Shown here: positions 23,501 to 38,500 of the stretch, piece by piece
Layout of the letters: each line of letters starts with the position of its first letter
How positions within the stretch are numbered: the stretch's first letter is position 1
NCBI RefSeq assembly: GCF_001894745.1
Contig: NZ_BBYF01000013.1
Span: 62,001 to 126,000 of the forward strand
Length of the DNA: 64,000 bases
DNA from: Paenibacillus sp. NAIST15-1
Lineage (GTDB): Bacteria; Bacillota; Bacilli; Paenibacillales; Paenibacillaceae
Reading direction: 5' to 3'
Position numbers and translations under genes: made by a program
Notes under the pieces: model-generated
What the model was told of the DNA's origin: nothing
The model's input: the letters and a program-made list of their open reading frames with translations, nothing else
The model's database searches: none

Positions 23501-26500
23501 CCTCGTAACCAAGCGGAACAAACGCTGGCTAGCATCTGGCAAATGGTGCTTGGAGTCAAGCGAGTGGGTATTTTGGATCATTTCTTCGAGCTAGGTGGAG
23601 ATTCGATCAAGTCCATTCAAGTATCTTCTCGCATGCAGCAAGCTGGATATAAGCTGGATATCCGGGATCTGTTCAAGTATCCGACCATTGAACAAATAAG
23701 TCCACATCTGGTGGAGGTTCAGCGAAAAGCTGAGCAGGGAGAAGAGAGTGGTGAGGTTGGGCTCACTCCTATATTGCGCTGGTATTTTGATCGAGATGAA
23801 GTGAGTCTGCATCATTACAATCAATCCATAATGCTGCATCGCAAGGATGGATTCGATGAAGCGGCACTTCGCAATGCATTGCACAAGATAACGGAACATC
23901 ATGATGCGCTGCGCATGGTATTCCGCCGCACGGAACAGGGAGAATACGCGGCCTGGAACCGGAGAATCGAAGAAGGCGAGCTTTACCGTCTTGATGTGTT
24001 GGATATCAAGGAACGTTCCGCTGGCGTAGAAAGCGAAGAATCTCTTCACAACATGCTCATAGCTGAAGCCGATGTGATTCAGGCGGGGTTCGATATAGAG
24101 GCAGGGCCACTTGTAGGCGCAGGATTGTTCCGCTGCCCAGATGGAGATCACCTGCTTATCGTCATTCATCATGCTGTTATTGATGCCGTATCTTGGCGCA
24201 TTTTGCTCGAGGATCTTGCCGCCGGATACGAACAGGCACTTCAAGGCAGCGAGATTCGTCTCCCTGACAAGACCGACTCCTTCCGGTTATGGTCAAGACA
24301 GCTTTCAGCATATGCGCAGCAGTCTAACATGAACGAGGAGCTGAAATATTGGCACCAAGTCGCACAGACGACGATTACTCCACTGCCGACGGATTACGCG
24401 GGAATTGCTCTTCAACGAGATAGCGAATCGGTCACGGTTGAATGGAGTGCTATTGAGACCGAACTGCTGTTGAAGCAGGCGCATCGGGCCTATAACACGC
24501 AGATGGACGATCTTCTCTTAACGGCACTCGGCATTGCATTCCGGAGATGGTGTGGGCATGGGCGCATCCGAATTAATTTGGAAGGACATGGTCGGGAGTC
24601 GATCCTGCCAGATCTTGATATCACACGCACGGTAGGCTGGTTCACGAGTGAGTATCCGCAGCTTCTCGAGGTGGGCTCTGAGGAAGAACTGCCGCGAATC
24701 ATCAAGTCGGTCAAAGAAGATTTGCGAAGCATTCCGAATAAAGGGATCGGTTACGGCATTTGTCGATATTTATCAGACGCGGGTATGCAGGATGATTGGG
24801 GAACAGCACCTGAGGTTAGCTTCAACTACTTGGGGCAGTTCGACCAAGATTTCCAGAACAGCGGGTTTTCTCCATCGCCGTATTCTACAGGCAGCAATAT
24901 TGGGGGAGATCAGCTAAGACCTTATCTGCTGGACATGAATGGCATGGTCTCGGACGGCAAATTGCAGCTCGACATCAGCTATGGACGGACACAATATCGT
25001 GTCGAGACGATTGAGCGATTGGCAAGCTTGATTCGGGACAGCTTACTTGAAATCATCGATCATTGTGTGGCCAAGGAGCGAACAGAGCTCACGCCAAGTG
25101 ACGTGTCATTGCAGCGCATTAGCATTCAAGAGCTGGAGCAGATCGTTGAACGGACAAGCGGTATCGGTGAAGTAGAGGATATCTATGCATTAACGCCGAT
25201 GCAGAAGGGAATGTGGTTCCATACAGCAATGGACAGCCAGGCGGGGGCCTATTTCGAGCTTACACGCTTAACGCTTGAGGGAACGCTGAACATCGAAGCC
25301 TTCGCCGCAAGCTGGAATGAACTGGCGGCTCGGCATGCTGTATTCCGTACCAACTTCCTCGTCGATTCGAACGGCGAGCCGTTGCAAGTTGTATTTCGGA
25401 GCAAGCGCATCAGCGTAAAGTACGAAGATTGGCGTTCTCTGAATCCAAATGAGCAGGCTGTGGCGATTGGGAACGAAGCGGCCAAGGAACGCGCACAAGG
25501 CTTTGTCCTTGAGAATGGGGATGTCATGCGCGTGTCCGTACTCCAGACGGCAGACGAGGTGTATGAAGTTCTGTGGATCTCCCATCACATCGTCATGGAT
25601 GGTTGGTGCCTCCCGCTCGTCGCTGCTGAAGTATTCAGTACGTACTCCGCACTGGTGGAAGGCAACAAGCCGATTCTTGCTTCGGTACCTTCCTATAATC
25701 AATACATTCAATGGCTGGAGCGGCAGGATGAATCCGCAGCCGCGGCCTATTGGAACAATTATTTGTCTGGATTTGAAGAGACGACAGAACTTCCGCATAG
25801 CAAGGGGCGCAGACATTCTGGTCAATATGAAGCAGGTCAGGTTCAGATCGATCTAGGCACAAGCCTGAGCCTCGCTCTCAATCAAGCTGCAACGCAGCAT
25901 CAAGTGACATTGAATACATTGCTGCAGGCATCATGGGGAATTTTGCTCCAGAAATACAACAGAACTTCAGATATTGTATTCGGCAGCGTTGTATCCGGCA
26001 GACCAGCAGAACTAGTCGGAATCGAAGAGATGATTGGTTTGTTCATTAACACGATTCCCGTGCGTGTGAGCAGTCAGGCGCACGAAAGATTTGCAGAAGT
26101 AATGACGCGTATGCAAGAAGATGCATTGTCATCTGCCAAGCACGACTACTATCCGTTGTATGAAATCCAAGCACAGTGCACCCTGAAGCAGGATCTCATT
26201 ACTCACATCATGGTGCTTGAAAACTATCCGATGGAGCAGCAGCTCGATCAATTTAACAGTTCAGACGGCAGTGGACTGAAGCTGACAGACGTTACCGTAA
26301 CAGAACAGACGAATTATGATCTGAACCTCATCATCATACCTGGCGACAATATCGTCATTCGCTTCGATTTTAATAAACAAGCACTCGAAGAAGCGGATAT
26401 GAATGTGTTGAAGCAGCATCTGTTGCATGTACTGGAACAAGTTGCATCGAATCCGCGGATATCCATAGGAGAGCTGCAGCTGGCGACGGATGAAGAGCGT

Positions 26501-29500
26501 GCCGTAATGATGAGCGAATTTAATGATACGTTCGTGGCTTATCCGCGCGAGAAGTCGATCCATCGATTGTTCGAGGAGCGAGCTGAACATGAGCCAGACG
26601 CGCTAGCTGTCGTGTCTGGAAATGAACAGATGACCTACGGAGCGTTGAATGCCGCAGCCAATCGAATGGCTCGGAGACTCCGGCATGCCGGGGTAACGAG
26701 CGGTGAACTGGTTGGCATTTGCGCGGATCGATCGCTGGATATGGTCGTTGGCTTACTGGCAATTATGAAGTCCGGCGGGGCTTATGTACCGATCGACCCG
26801 GCTTACCCTCAAGAGCGGATTAGTGCAATGCTCGAAGATACATCCATTACGACGATGGTTACACAGAAGCATCTGTGCAGCTTATGGCCTGAACATCTTA
26901 ACGTGATCGTGCTGGATGTTAACGAGACAGACGTAAGCAACTTAATGGAAGATATAGAAAGTACAAACCTGTCTATTGATGGGGCTGGAGACGATTTGGC
27001 ATACATCATCTATACGTCAGGGTCTACGGGAACACCGAAAGGGGTTTGCGTAACGCACCGCGGGGTGGTCAGGCTCGTATGCGGCGCGACGTATGTCGAG
27101 ATCGACAGCTCGGATGTCTTCTTGCAAGGTTCCACAATCTCGTTCGATGCAGCAACCTTTGAAATATGGGGAAGTCTGCTGAATGGGGCTGCGCTGGCCA
27201 TCTTGCCTCCTGGCAATGTGTCGCTTACAGATTGGAGCGAAGCGATTCAGCGTCATCGGGTGACGACGTTGTGGATGACAGCTGGTTTGTTCCAGGTCAT
27301 GGTTGAACAGCAAATCGAGGGCTTCTACGGAGTCAAACAGCTGCTGGTGGGTGGAGATGTTGTATCTCCTACGCACGTGCGCAAAGTGATGGAGAAGCAT
27401 AACGGTATAAGGGTGATTAATGGCTACGGGCCGACGGAAAATACAACCTTCACCTGCTGCCATACCATTACGGCTGCTGATTTGGATCGAGGCTCGATTC
27501 CGATTGGCCGACCGATTGGCAATACGCGAGTGTATGTGCTGGATGAAGCTGGGGACGTTCTTCCCGTTGGCGTATGCGGCGAACTGTATGCGGGCGGAGA
27601 TGGCTTGGCACGAGGATACTTGAATCGTCCGGAATTGACGGCAGAGAAATTCGTGAATGATCCATTTATCCCAGGCGAACGCTTGTATCGGACAGGCGAT
27701 TTGGCGAGATGGCTGCCAGATGGTTCGATCGAATTTATCGGGCGCTGCGACGAACAAGTGAAGATTCGCGGTTACCGGATTGAACCAGGTGAGGTATTAG
27801 CCTATCTTCTGCGGGTCGATGAAGTAGGAGAGGCGGCTGTAATCGCGCGGGAGGATTCGAGTGGACAGAAGGAGCTATGCGCCTATTTCACAGCGGAAGT
27901 TGAGCTATCGGCTAGTGGACTAAGGGAGACACTGGCTCGTGAACTGCCAGCTTACATGATCCCGTCGCATTTTATTCAGATTGAAGAACTTCCTTTGACA
28001 CCTAACGGCAAGGTGGATCGCAGAGCCCTGCCTCAACCAGGGGAAGGAATGCGTTTGAATATGCAAATCCAGCCGCGCACGGAACTGGAAGCTAAGCTCG
28101 CACTCATCTGGAAGGATGTGCTTGGTCTCGAGAACGTAGGCGTTACAGATTCATTCTTTGAACTGGGCGGCCATTCCTTGCGCGCGACGACCCTCGTCAG
28201 CAAGGTGCATCGGGAGTTGAGTGTTGTGCTGCCACTGCAGGATGTATTCCGCTACCCGACGATTGAACAAATGTCTCTCGCCATACAGGGGATGCAGAAG
28301 GAAAGCTTTGCATCCATACCTCGGGTGGAAGACCGAGAGTGGTACCCGGTATCTTCCGCGCAGAAGCGGCTGTTCGTTCTTCATCAGATGGAGGGCGCAG
28401 AACTGTCCTACAATATGCCGGGCGTCATGGCGATTGAAGGCAAGCTCCATCGCGATCGCTTGGAGGCGGCATTCCGCAGCTTGATAGCAAGACATGAAGT
28501 GCTGCGTACCGGGTTCGAAATGCACAACGGGGAACCCATGCAGCGAATTTACAGCGATGTAGAATTTACTGTCGAGCATTGGACAGTTGGAGCTTCCTCG
28601 GAAGCGGAGTCAGTCATTCGCTCGTTCGTACGGGCGTTCCAATTGAATAAGCCACCGCTGCTTCGGGTCGGACTGATCGAAGTGGATGCGGATCGGCACC
28701 TGTTGCTGTTCGATATGCATCATATCATTTCGGACGGGGCATCCATGGGCATTTTGCTGGATGAATTCGTTGCACTGTATAGCGGCGAGGAATTGCCTGA
28801 ATTGCGTCTTCAGTACAAGGATTATGCTTCGTGGCAGCATTCGGAAGCATACTTGTCCAAGATGGAAGAACAGAAGGCGTATTGGCTGGAGTCATTGCGA
28901 GGCGAGCTTCCGGTTCTGCAGCTTCCAGTGGATTACACTCGGCCTGCATTCCGCAGCTTTGCAGGAAGCACACTGGAATTCATTGTTCCTGCCGACAAGG
29001 CGGATCAGCTTAAGCAGCTTGGAGCGGGTTCGGATGCCACGATGTACATGGTGCTGCTGGCGTTGTATACGGCCTTGCTTCACAAGTATACCGGACAAGA
29101 AGACGTCATCGTGGGGATGCCGATAGCCGGTAGAACGCATGCAGACATCGAGCCGCTTATCGGTATGTTCGTCAACACACTTCCACTCCGCCATTATCCG
29201 GCTGGAGAGAAGACGTTCCGCTCCTTCCTAGGGGAGGTTCGGCAATCCACATTACAAGCATATGAACACCAGGAATATCCGTTCGAGGAGCTTGTTGATC
29301 ATATTCAACCGACAAGAGATGTAAGCCGTAATCCAATATTCGATACTGTGCTCGTCCTGCAAAATACAGAAAAAGGCGCATGGTCCATCGATGGACTTGC
29401 CGTGACGCCGAATCCGATTGAGCATGCCGTTGCTAAGTTCGACCTTACACTTCATGTCGAAGAAGATGTCGATGGCCTGGCGTGCAGCATTGAATATGCA

Positions 29501-32500
29501 ACCGCCTTGTACAATCGAGAAACGATTGAACGGCTGGCATGCCATTTCAATCAATTGCTGGAAGCAGTCATAAGCAATCCCGATGCTCGGTTGGAGCAGC
29601 TTGGCATCATAACGGAGACAGAGAAGCAGCAATTGTTGGAACAGTTCAACGATACGTCAGCGGATTATCCGCGTGATAAGACGATTCACCGACTGTTCGA
29701 GGAACAGGTCGAAAGAACGCCTGATGCGATTGCTGTAACGGGAACAGACGGACTCTTGACTTACCAGGAGCTGAATGAACGGGCTAACAGCTTGGCGTGG
29801 GTACTGCGTGCAGAAGGCATCGGGGCAGACAAGCTGGTAGGCATCATGGCCGAGCGTACGACTGATATGCTTGTGGGGCTAATCGCCATACTCAAGGCGG
29901 GAGGAGCTTACGTACCAATCGATCCCGAATATCCAGACGAGCGCATCAGTTATATGCTGAGCGATTCCGGGGCAGATATTTTGCTATTGCCTCGACATCT
30001 GCGGGATCAAGTCGCCTATGAGGGCACCGTGTTGTTCCTTGATGACGAGCAGACATACAGCGGGGACAAGTCCAACCCGCCATCAGTCAACAAACCTTCC
30101 GATCTGGCTTATGTCATCTATACATCGGGAACGACTGGCAAGCCGAAGGGTACATTGATTGAACATAAGAACGTCGTGCGGCTGTTGTTCAACAGCAGAA
30201 ATCTGTTCGACTTCCGTTCAACCGATACATGGACGCTGTTCCACTCCTTCTGCTTCGACTTCTCGGTATGGGAAATGTACGGCGCTTTACTATACGGAGG
30301 GAAATTGGTGGTTGTACCGCAGCTGACAGCCAAAAACCCTGCGATGTTCCTGCAGCTGCTGGCTGAAGAGCGGGTAACGATTTTGAATCAGACTCCGACC
30401 TATTTCTATCAATTAATAAGGGAAGCACTTACGGATGGAAGCCCAGAATTGAACATTCGAATGGTGATCTTCGGCGGAGAAGCGCTGAGTCCGCAGCTGC
30501 TTAAGGACTGGAGAGCGAAATATCCGCGCACGCAATTGATCAATATGTATGGGATTACCGAGACTACGGTTCATGTCACGTACAAAGAGATCACGGAAAC
30601 CGAGATTGAGCAGGCAAGAAGCAATATCGGATTCCCAATTCCGACCTTGCGCATTTATATTCTGGATGCGAATCGACAATGCGTGCCAATAGGCGTGGCT
30701 GGGGAAATGTTCGTCGCAGGAGAAGGGCTTGCACGCGGATATTTGAATCGCCCTGAGTTGACCGCGGACAGATTCTGTGACAATCCATTCGAACCGGGCA
30801 GCAAGATGTACAAGACAGGCGACTTGGCGAAGTGGTTGCCAGACGGCAACATTGAATACCTAGGCCGGATTGATCATCAAGTAAAAATTCGCGGGTATCG
30901 GATCGAGCTAGGCGAGGTAGAAGCCCAAGTAACGAAGGTAGAATCGGTTCGTGAAGCCGTTGTTGTTGCACGAGAGGAGAATGGCGAAAAGCTGCTGTGT
31001 GCTTATTTCGTGGCGGATCGGCAACTGACCGTAGGGGAAATGAGAGCCGAATTGGCGCAGGAGCTGCCAGCTTACATGATTCCATCCTACTTCGTGCAGA
31101 TGGAGCGGATGCCGCTTACCTCCAACGGGAAGGTTGACCGCAAGGCGCTGCCTGCACCGGAAGGCAGCATCAACACGGGCAAGGAATACGTAGCGCCGCG
31201 TACACCAATGGAAGCTAGCTTAGCCCGCATGTGGGAGGAACTGCTTGGAATTGAGCAGGTCGGCGTGACAGACAATTTCTTCGAGCTAGGCGGACATTCC
31301 TTAAGAGCAACTGCGCTGGTTAACAGGGTGCACCAAGAGATGAATATCCAGTTGCCGCTGCGCGATGTGTTCCGCTTCTCTACGATAGAAGAACTGGCAG
31401 CTGCCATGTCCGAGATGGCGGAGGAATCCTATTCTTCGATACCAGTTGCTGAGGTTCAGGATCATTATCCGGTATCTTCCGCTCAGAAGCGGCTGTACAT
31501 CCTTCACCAGCTTGAAGGGGCAGAGCAGGGCTATAACATGCCTGGTATCATGCTGCTCGAAGGCGAGTTGGATCGAAGCAGGTTCGAGGCTGCATTCCGC
31601 AAATTGATTGCGCGTCACGATATTTTGCGTACCGGCTTCGAGCTTGTGCAGGGAGAGGCTGTACAGCGAATACACGATACTGTGGATTTCGCGATTGAAT
31701 ATCGGAAAGTCGAAAAACAAGAGGTTCAGCAGCAAGTAAAACAGTTCATCCGCACATTCGAGCTTGATAAGCCGCCGCTGCTTCGTGTCGGGTTGATCGA
31801 GATTGCGGAGACGAAGGAACAGCATGTGCTTCTGTTCGATATGCATCATATTATTTCCGACGGCGTATCGATCGGTATCGTGCTGCAGGAAATCATGCGG
31901 CACTATCACGGGGGACAGGTATCGCCGCTTCATATTCAATACAAGGATTATGCGGCATGGCAGCAATCAGAAGCCCAGAAAGAACAGTTGAGGCATCAGC
32001 AAGCATATTGGCTTGACCAATTCCAAGGTGAATTGCCGATATTGGAGCTGCCAACAGACTATGCTCGTCCGGCCATGCAGCAATACGGCGGTCTCACGCT
32101 GCCATTTAGGATCGATAAGGACGTGGCAGATGGTTTGAACCGAATTGCCGCTGACACCGGAACGACATTGTACATGGTTCTCCTAGCTGCTTATACCGTC
32201 ATGCTGCACAAGTATACGGGCCAAGAAGACATCGTGGTCGGAACACCGATTGCCGGCAGAACACATGAAGAACTTCAACCGTTAATTGGCATGTTCGTCA
32301 ATACGCTTGCCATTCGTGCTTATCCGGAAGGTGCTAAGGCATTCCGTTCATATCTGGATGAGATTAGAAGCACAATGCTGGGGGCTTACGAGCATCAACA
32401 GTATCCGTTTGAGGAATTGGTGGAAGGTCTGCAGTTGACTAGGGACTTAAGCCGCAATCCGCTGTTTGACACCATGTTCGCCCTAGACAATACGGACATG

Positions 32501-35500
32501 ATGGCTGATTCCCTGGGCGAGCTTCAAATGAAGCCATATCCGCTGGAATACACAATATCGAAGTTCGATGTGAGCTTGGATGTGAAGGCAGATGAGGCGG
32601 GGCTGGATTGCAGCTTCGAGTATGCGACTTCCTTGTTCAAATCAGAGACGATCCACCGCATGGCAGAGCATTTCAACCAATTGTTGAAGAACATCGTCAA
32701 TCACCCGGATGCGCAACTGGGCGAACTAGGGATGCTTACCATGCACGAGAGCGACGAGATCTTGCAGGTGTTCAATCCAACTCGCTCATTGAAAGCTCCT
32801 GACGGAACGATTCATCGATTGTTCGAAGAACAGGCAGAACGGACACCGGAGCAACCTGCAGTCGTATTCGGGAATAAGCGCATGACTTACCGCGAGTTGA
32901 ACGAACGGGCGAATAAGCTTGCGAGAACATTGCGGGCAGAAGGTGTGGAGCCAGATGACTTAATTGGCGTTATGGCCGATCGCTCGATTGATATGGTCGT
33001 GGCAGTTATGGCCGTCTTGAAGTCAGGCGGAGCTTATGTCCCGATTGATCCGGAATATCCGGAGGATCGCATTCGCTACATGCTGGAAGATGCGAAGGCA
33101 AGTATACTTCTGACGCAGTGTCATTTACAAGATAAAGTGACCTTCGAGGGAACGTGGGTGCTGCTGGAAGACGAAGCTTCCTATCATGAGGACGATACGA
33201 ACCTGGAGCCGAACTGCGAGCCAGACCATCTCTGTTATGTCATCTATACATCGGGTACAACCGGCAATCCGAAGGGAGTTATGATCGAGCATCGTCAGCT
33301 TGCTGCGATGGCAGAGGCTTGGAAGGCCGAGTATGAATTGCATGAGCTGGGCATTCGCTGGCTGCAATGGGCGAGCTTCTCGTTCGACGTATTCTCAGGT
33401 GATCTCGCTCGCACACTGCTGCATGGAGGAGAGCTTGTACTCTGCCCGAGCGATACAAGAGCGAACCCAGGTGCATTAGCAGAGCTTCTTCGCAGCAGCG
33501 GCATTCAGATGTTCGAATCGACACCTGCTCTCGTCATTCCGCTTATGGAGCATGTGTATGAGCATGGCCTGGACATCGACAGCCTGAGATTATTAATTAT
33601 TGGCTCCGATCTGTGTCCTGCAGATGAATTCCGCAAGCTGCGCGATCGCTTCAGTTCACACATGCGCATTATTAACAGCTATGGCGTCACGGAAGCTTGC
33701 GTTGATTCGAGCTACTATGAGCCGATTTCATCAGATTCAGTACGCTCTGTGCCAATCGGTAAGCCGCTTCCTTACGTATCGATGTACATTCTCGGTGAGA
33801 ACTTGTCGCTTCAGCCTGTTGGTCTGGCTGGAGAGCTGTATATCGCAGGCGCCGGAGTCGGACGCGGATACTGGAATAGGCCAGAAATGACAGCAGACAA
33901 ATTCGTGCGCGATCCGTTCGCTGACGGTCAACGCATGTATCGTACAGGGGATTTGGCGAAATGGCTGCCGGACGGCAACATTGAATTAATCGGGCGCACC
34001 GATCATCAGGTGAAAATTCGCGGCTACCGCATCGAAATCGGAGAGGTCGAATCGAAGCTGCAGCAAACGCCGCATATCCGCGAAGCAGCCGTCGTCGCGC
34101 AGGAAGATGGGGGAGGGCGGAAGGTACTGTGTGCTTATTACACATCCGATCGTGAGCTGACGGCAGGTGAATGGAGATCTGCATTGGCGAAGGAATTGCC
34201 GGCCTACATGATACCGTCGCACTTTATGAGGCTTGAGCGGATGCCGCTTACGCCTAACGGCAAGCTGGATCGCAAGGGACTTCCAGCACCGGAAGGCGCG
34301 GCGTATACGGGGACGGAATATGAAGCTCCACGCACGGATGCAGAGATTGCGCTGGCTGCCGCATGGCAGAGTGTCTTGCATGTGGAGCGGGTTGGAACGA
34401 ATGATCATTTCTTCGAACTGGGTGGAGATTCGATCAAATCGATTCAAGTGTCATCGCGTCTGCATCAGGCTGGATACAAGTTGGAAATACGCGACCTGTT
34501 CAAATACCCGACGATAGCGCAATTGAGTCTGCAGCTTCAGCCGATCGGCAGGATAGCCGATCAAGGCGAGGTGTCTGGCGAGGCTGAGCTGACGCCAATC
34601 CAACGCTGGTATTTCGGACTGGATCTAGATGACATGCATCATTATAACCAGTCGTTCATGCTGTATCGGCAGGACGGATTTAATGAGGAGGCTCTGCGCA
34701 AGACTTTACGAACCATCGTGGAGCATCATGATGCGCTGCGAATGGTATTCCGTAAATCAGACGCTGGGGTTACGGCTTGGAATCGGGCAATTGAAGAGGG
34801 GGAGCTGTTCGACTTCCTTGCCTTCGATATCGCAAACAGTGGAAATGCTGAACAGGTTATCGAAGCGAAAGCGAACGACATACAGGCTAGCATCGATTTG
34901 CAAGGCGGGCCGCTTGTGAAGGCTGGATTGTTCCGCTGCGAGCAAGGCCATCATCTGCTCATCGTGATCCACCATGCTGTCATGGATGGAGTATCATGGC
35001 GCATCCTGCTGGAGGATATCGCGACAGGCTATGAGCAAGCGTGCAAGGGTGACGACATCCGCTTGCCTTCGAAGACCGATTCTTATGCTACGTGGTCACG
35101 GAGTTTGGTCGAATATGCTGCACACACGGATTTGGGTCATGAGCGCAGCTATTGGAGACACGTCTTGAACGCTGGAGCGAATCCGCTGCCGAAGGACTTT
35201 GACACAGAATCAAGTCTGCAGCAGGACAGTAATTCCGTCACCGTAGCTTGGAATCAACAGGATACGGAGCATTTACTGAAGCGGGTGCACCGAGCCTATA
35301 ACACCGATATGAATGAGATCTTGCTGGCCGCTCTCGCGATAGCCATACAGAAATGGAGTGGGCACAATCAAATTCTCGTCAACCTAGAGGGTCATGGACG
35401 TGAGCCAATCGTAGGCGAATTAGATATTTCACGGACAGTCGGCTGGTTCACAAGCGAATATCCGGTTCTGCTGCAAGCGGAGCGAGATCGAGGTTTGGCG

Positions 35501-38500
35501 TACCACATCAAGAGAGCGAAGGAAGAATTGCGGCAGATTCCGAACAAGGGAATCGGTTACGGCATATGCCGCTACTTGTCTGAGCCGCAAGATAACTTGG
35601 AATGGGGAGCTGCCCCAGAGATTAGCTTCAACTACTTGGGACAATTCGATCAAGACTCGATGGGAAGCGGTATGATGTTGTCTCCATATTCGAAAGGTTC
35701 CGATGGAAGCGCCTTGCATACACGTCAATATGTCCTCGACATCAATGGCGCCATAACTGACGGCATATTGACCTTGGATATGAGCTACAGCGAGAAAGAG
35801 TACCGCAAGGAGACGATGGAACTGCTGGCAGGCCATTTCCACGAGAGTCTGCTTGAGATCATCGACCACTGTGTCTCACGTGAGAAGACAGAATTGACAC
35901 CGAGTGATCTCCTGCTGCAAGGACTGAGTATCGAACAGCTGGAGCAGATTGTTGTAGAGACGAAAGAGCTTGGCATCATCGAAAATATGTACATGCTGAC
36001 CCCGATGCAGAAGGGGATGTGGTTCCATAACGCTCTCGATGGTCAAGAAGGCGCATCGGGTGCTTATTTCGAACAAACCCGATTTACGCTGCGAGGTGAG
36101 CTTGATCCTGCCCTGTTTGCCCAGAGCCTGCACGAGCTGGCTGCCCGGCATTCCGTGCTGCGGACGAACTTCTGCAGCTTGGACGGGGAACCGGTACAGG
36201 TGGTGTTCAGGGAAGGACGAATTACATTCACGTACGAGGATCTGAGCCAATTGCCAGCTGATGAGCAAGCAGTTGTGATGGAACGTGTTGTCGCGAGCGA
36301 CAAGCTGCAAGGGTTCGATCTGGAACGCGATCCGCTTGTTCGCGTCACATTGATGCGTACGGAGGCATCTAGCTGCCATGTACTGTGGAGTTCTCATCAT
36401 ATTCTGATGGATGGCTGGTGCTTGCCGCAGTTGACGGACGAGTTGTTCCGCATATACTCAGCTGTCACGAATCATGCAGCCGGAACTACTGAAGCTACTG
36501 GAACGGTCGGAATTCCCGGATCTGCCGAATCCATGCGGAACAAAGAGGCCAACCTGCCTGACTATAGCCGATATATCGAATGGCTGGCAGAGCAGGACAT
36601 GAGTGCGGCGGCAGAATATTGGAACGGGTACTTGGCGGGCTACGAGCAGCAGACTCGATTGCCAAATGGGAAGATCACAGGCAAGGATAAGCCATATGTG
36701 CTGGAACAAGCGTCCCGCAAGCTCGGAATTGATCTTACTTCCCGTATGATTCGGATTGCCAAGCAGCATCAAGTTACGTTAAATACGCTGCTGCAAGCCG
36801 CTTGGGGGATCGTGCTTCAGAAGTATAACGGGACGCAAGATGTGGTGTTCGGCGGAGTCGTATCGGGTCGACCTGCTGATGTTCCGGGTGTCGAATCGAT
36901 GATTGGACTATTCATTAACACGATTCCGGTTCGTGTAAGCTGCGAAGCCGGCGCAAGCTTCTCAGACGTGATGGAGCAGCTGCAAAATGCGGCACTCGAA
37001 TCTGGGCGATATGATTATTATCCGCTCTATGAGATTCAATCGAGAACGTCACAGAAGTCGGAACTAATCAGCCACATCATGGTGTTTGAGAACTATCCAT
37101 TGGACGAACGAATGGAGCAAACCGGAGACGGTAACGACGGAGCTCTCGCTTTAACCGATGTTCAAGCAGCTGAACAGACCAATTATGATTTCAATCTAAT
37201 GGTCGTGCCGGGTGATGAACTTATCATTCGCTTTGATTTCAACTCGGAAGTGTATGATCGCGGTCATATGGAACGGCTGCATCATCATCTGATGCATGTA
37301 CTGGAGCAAGTAACAGGCAATCCTGCAATCTCCATTGCTGAAGTGCAGCTCGCTACCGAAGCGGAGAAGGCAGAAGTCCAATCTGCATTCAATGACACAG
37401 CTGTCGACTACCCTCGCGAACAGACGATTCATCGGATGTTCGAAGAGCAGGTGCAGTGGACGCCGGATGCTGCAGCAGTGCTGTATGGGGATGACGTCAT
37501 AACCTACCGAGAGCTGAACGAACGTGCGAACCGGCTGGCAAGGACGCTGCGTGCGGCAGGGGTTGAACCCGATCAGATTGTCGGTATTATGGCAGAGCGT
37601 TCTCTGGAGCTAATGGTTGGCATTATGGGGATTCTGAAGGCAGGAGGCGCCTATGTGCCTATCGCACCGGATTATCCAGAGGATCGCATTCGATATATGC
37701 TGGACGATTCCAAGGCTCAGGTGCTGCTTGTTCAAGGAAGCGCGGGAGAAGCGGTTGACTTCGCGGGCCGCATCATCAATCTGGATGATGCAGAAGCATA
37801 CGATGAGGACGGTTCGAATCCTGAGCCAGTCAACAAGCCGACCGATATCGCCTACATCATCTATACGTCGGGAACGACCGGACGTCCAAAAGGGGTTATG
37901 GTCGAGCATACTTCGGTCATCAACCGCTTGCTGTGGATGCAGAAGCGCTATCCGATAGGATCGGAAGATACGATTATGCAGAAGACGGCGATCACGTTTG
38001 ACGTATCGGTCTGGGAGCTGTTCTGGTGGGCATTTGTCGGCTCGAAGGTGCTTATGCTTTCAGTCGGTGGGGAGAAGAACCCACATGCGATTGTGGATGC
38101 GATTGAGCGTCACCGAATAACGACGATGCACTTCGTTCCATCCATGCTGCACGCGTTCCTTGAGCATGTGGAGCAAATGACAGATGCAGAGCGTGAGCGC
38201 GGTCTCGCACCGCTGCGGCAGGTGTTCACGAGTGGCGAGGCACTGCTTGCCTCACAGGTCGAGCGGTTCCACCGTTATATTGCACCTGCAAGCGGAGCGC
38301 AGCTTATTAATCTATACGGGCCGACTGAGGCGACGGTGGACGTAACGTACTTCGACTGCGAGCCAGGCCAGACTTATGTAAGTGTGCCGATTGGCAAGCC
38401 AATTGACAATACGAGCATTTATATCGTGAATGAGCATAATCAAGTGCAGCCGATCGGCGTTGCTGGTGAACTGTGCATCGCGGGAGTAGGGTTGGCGCGC

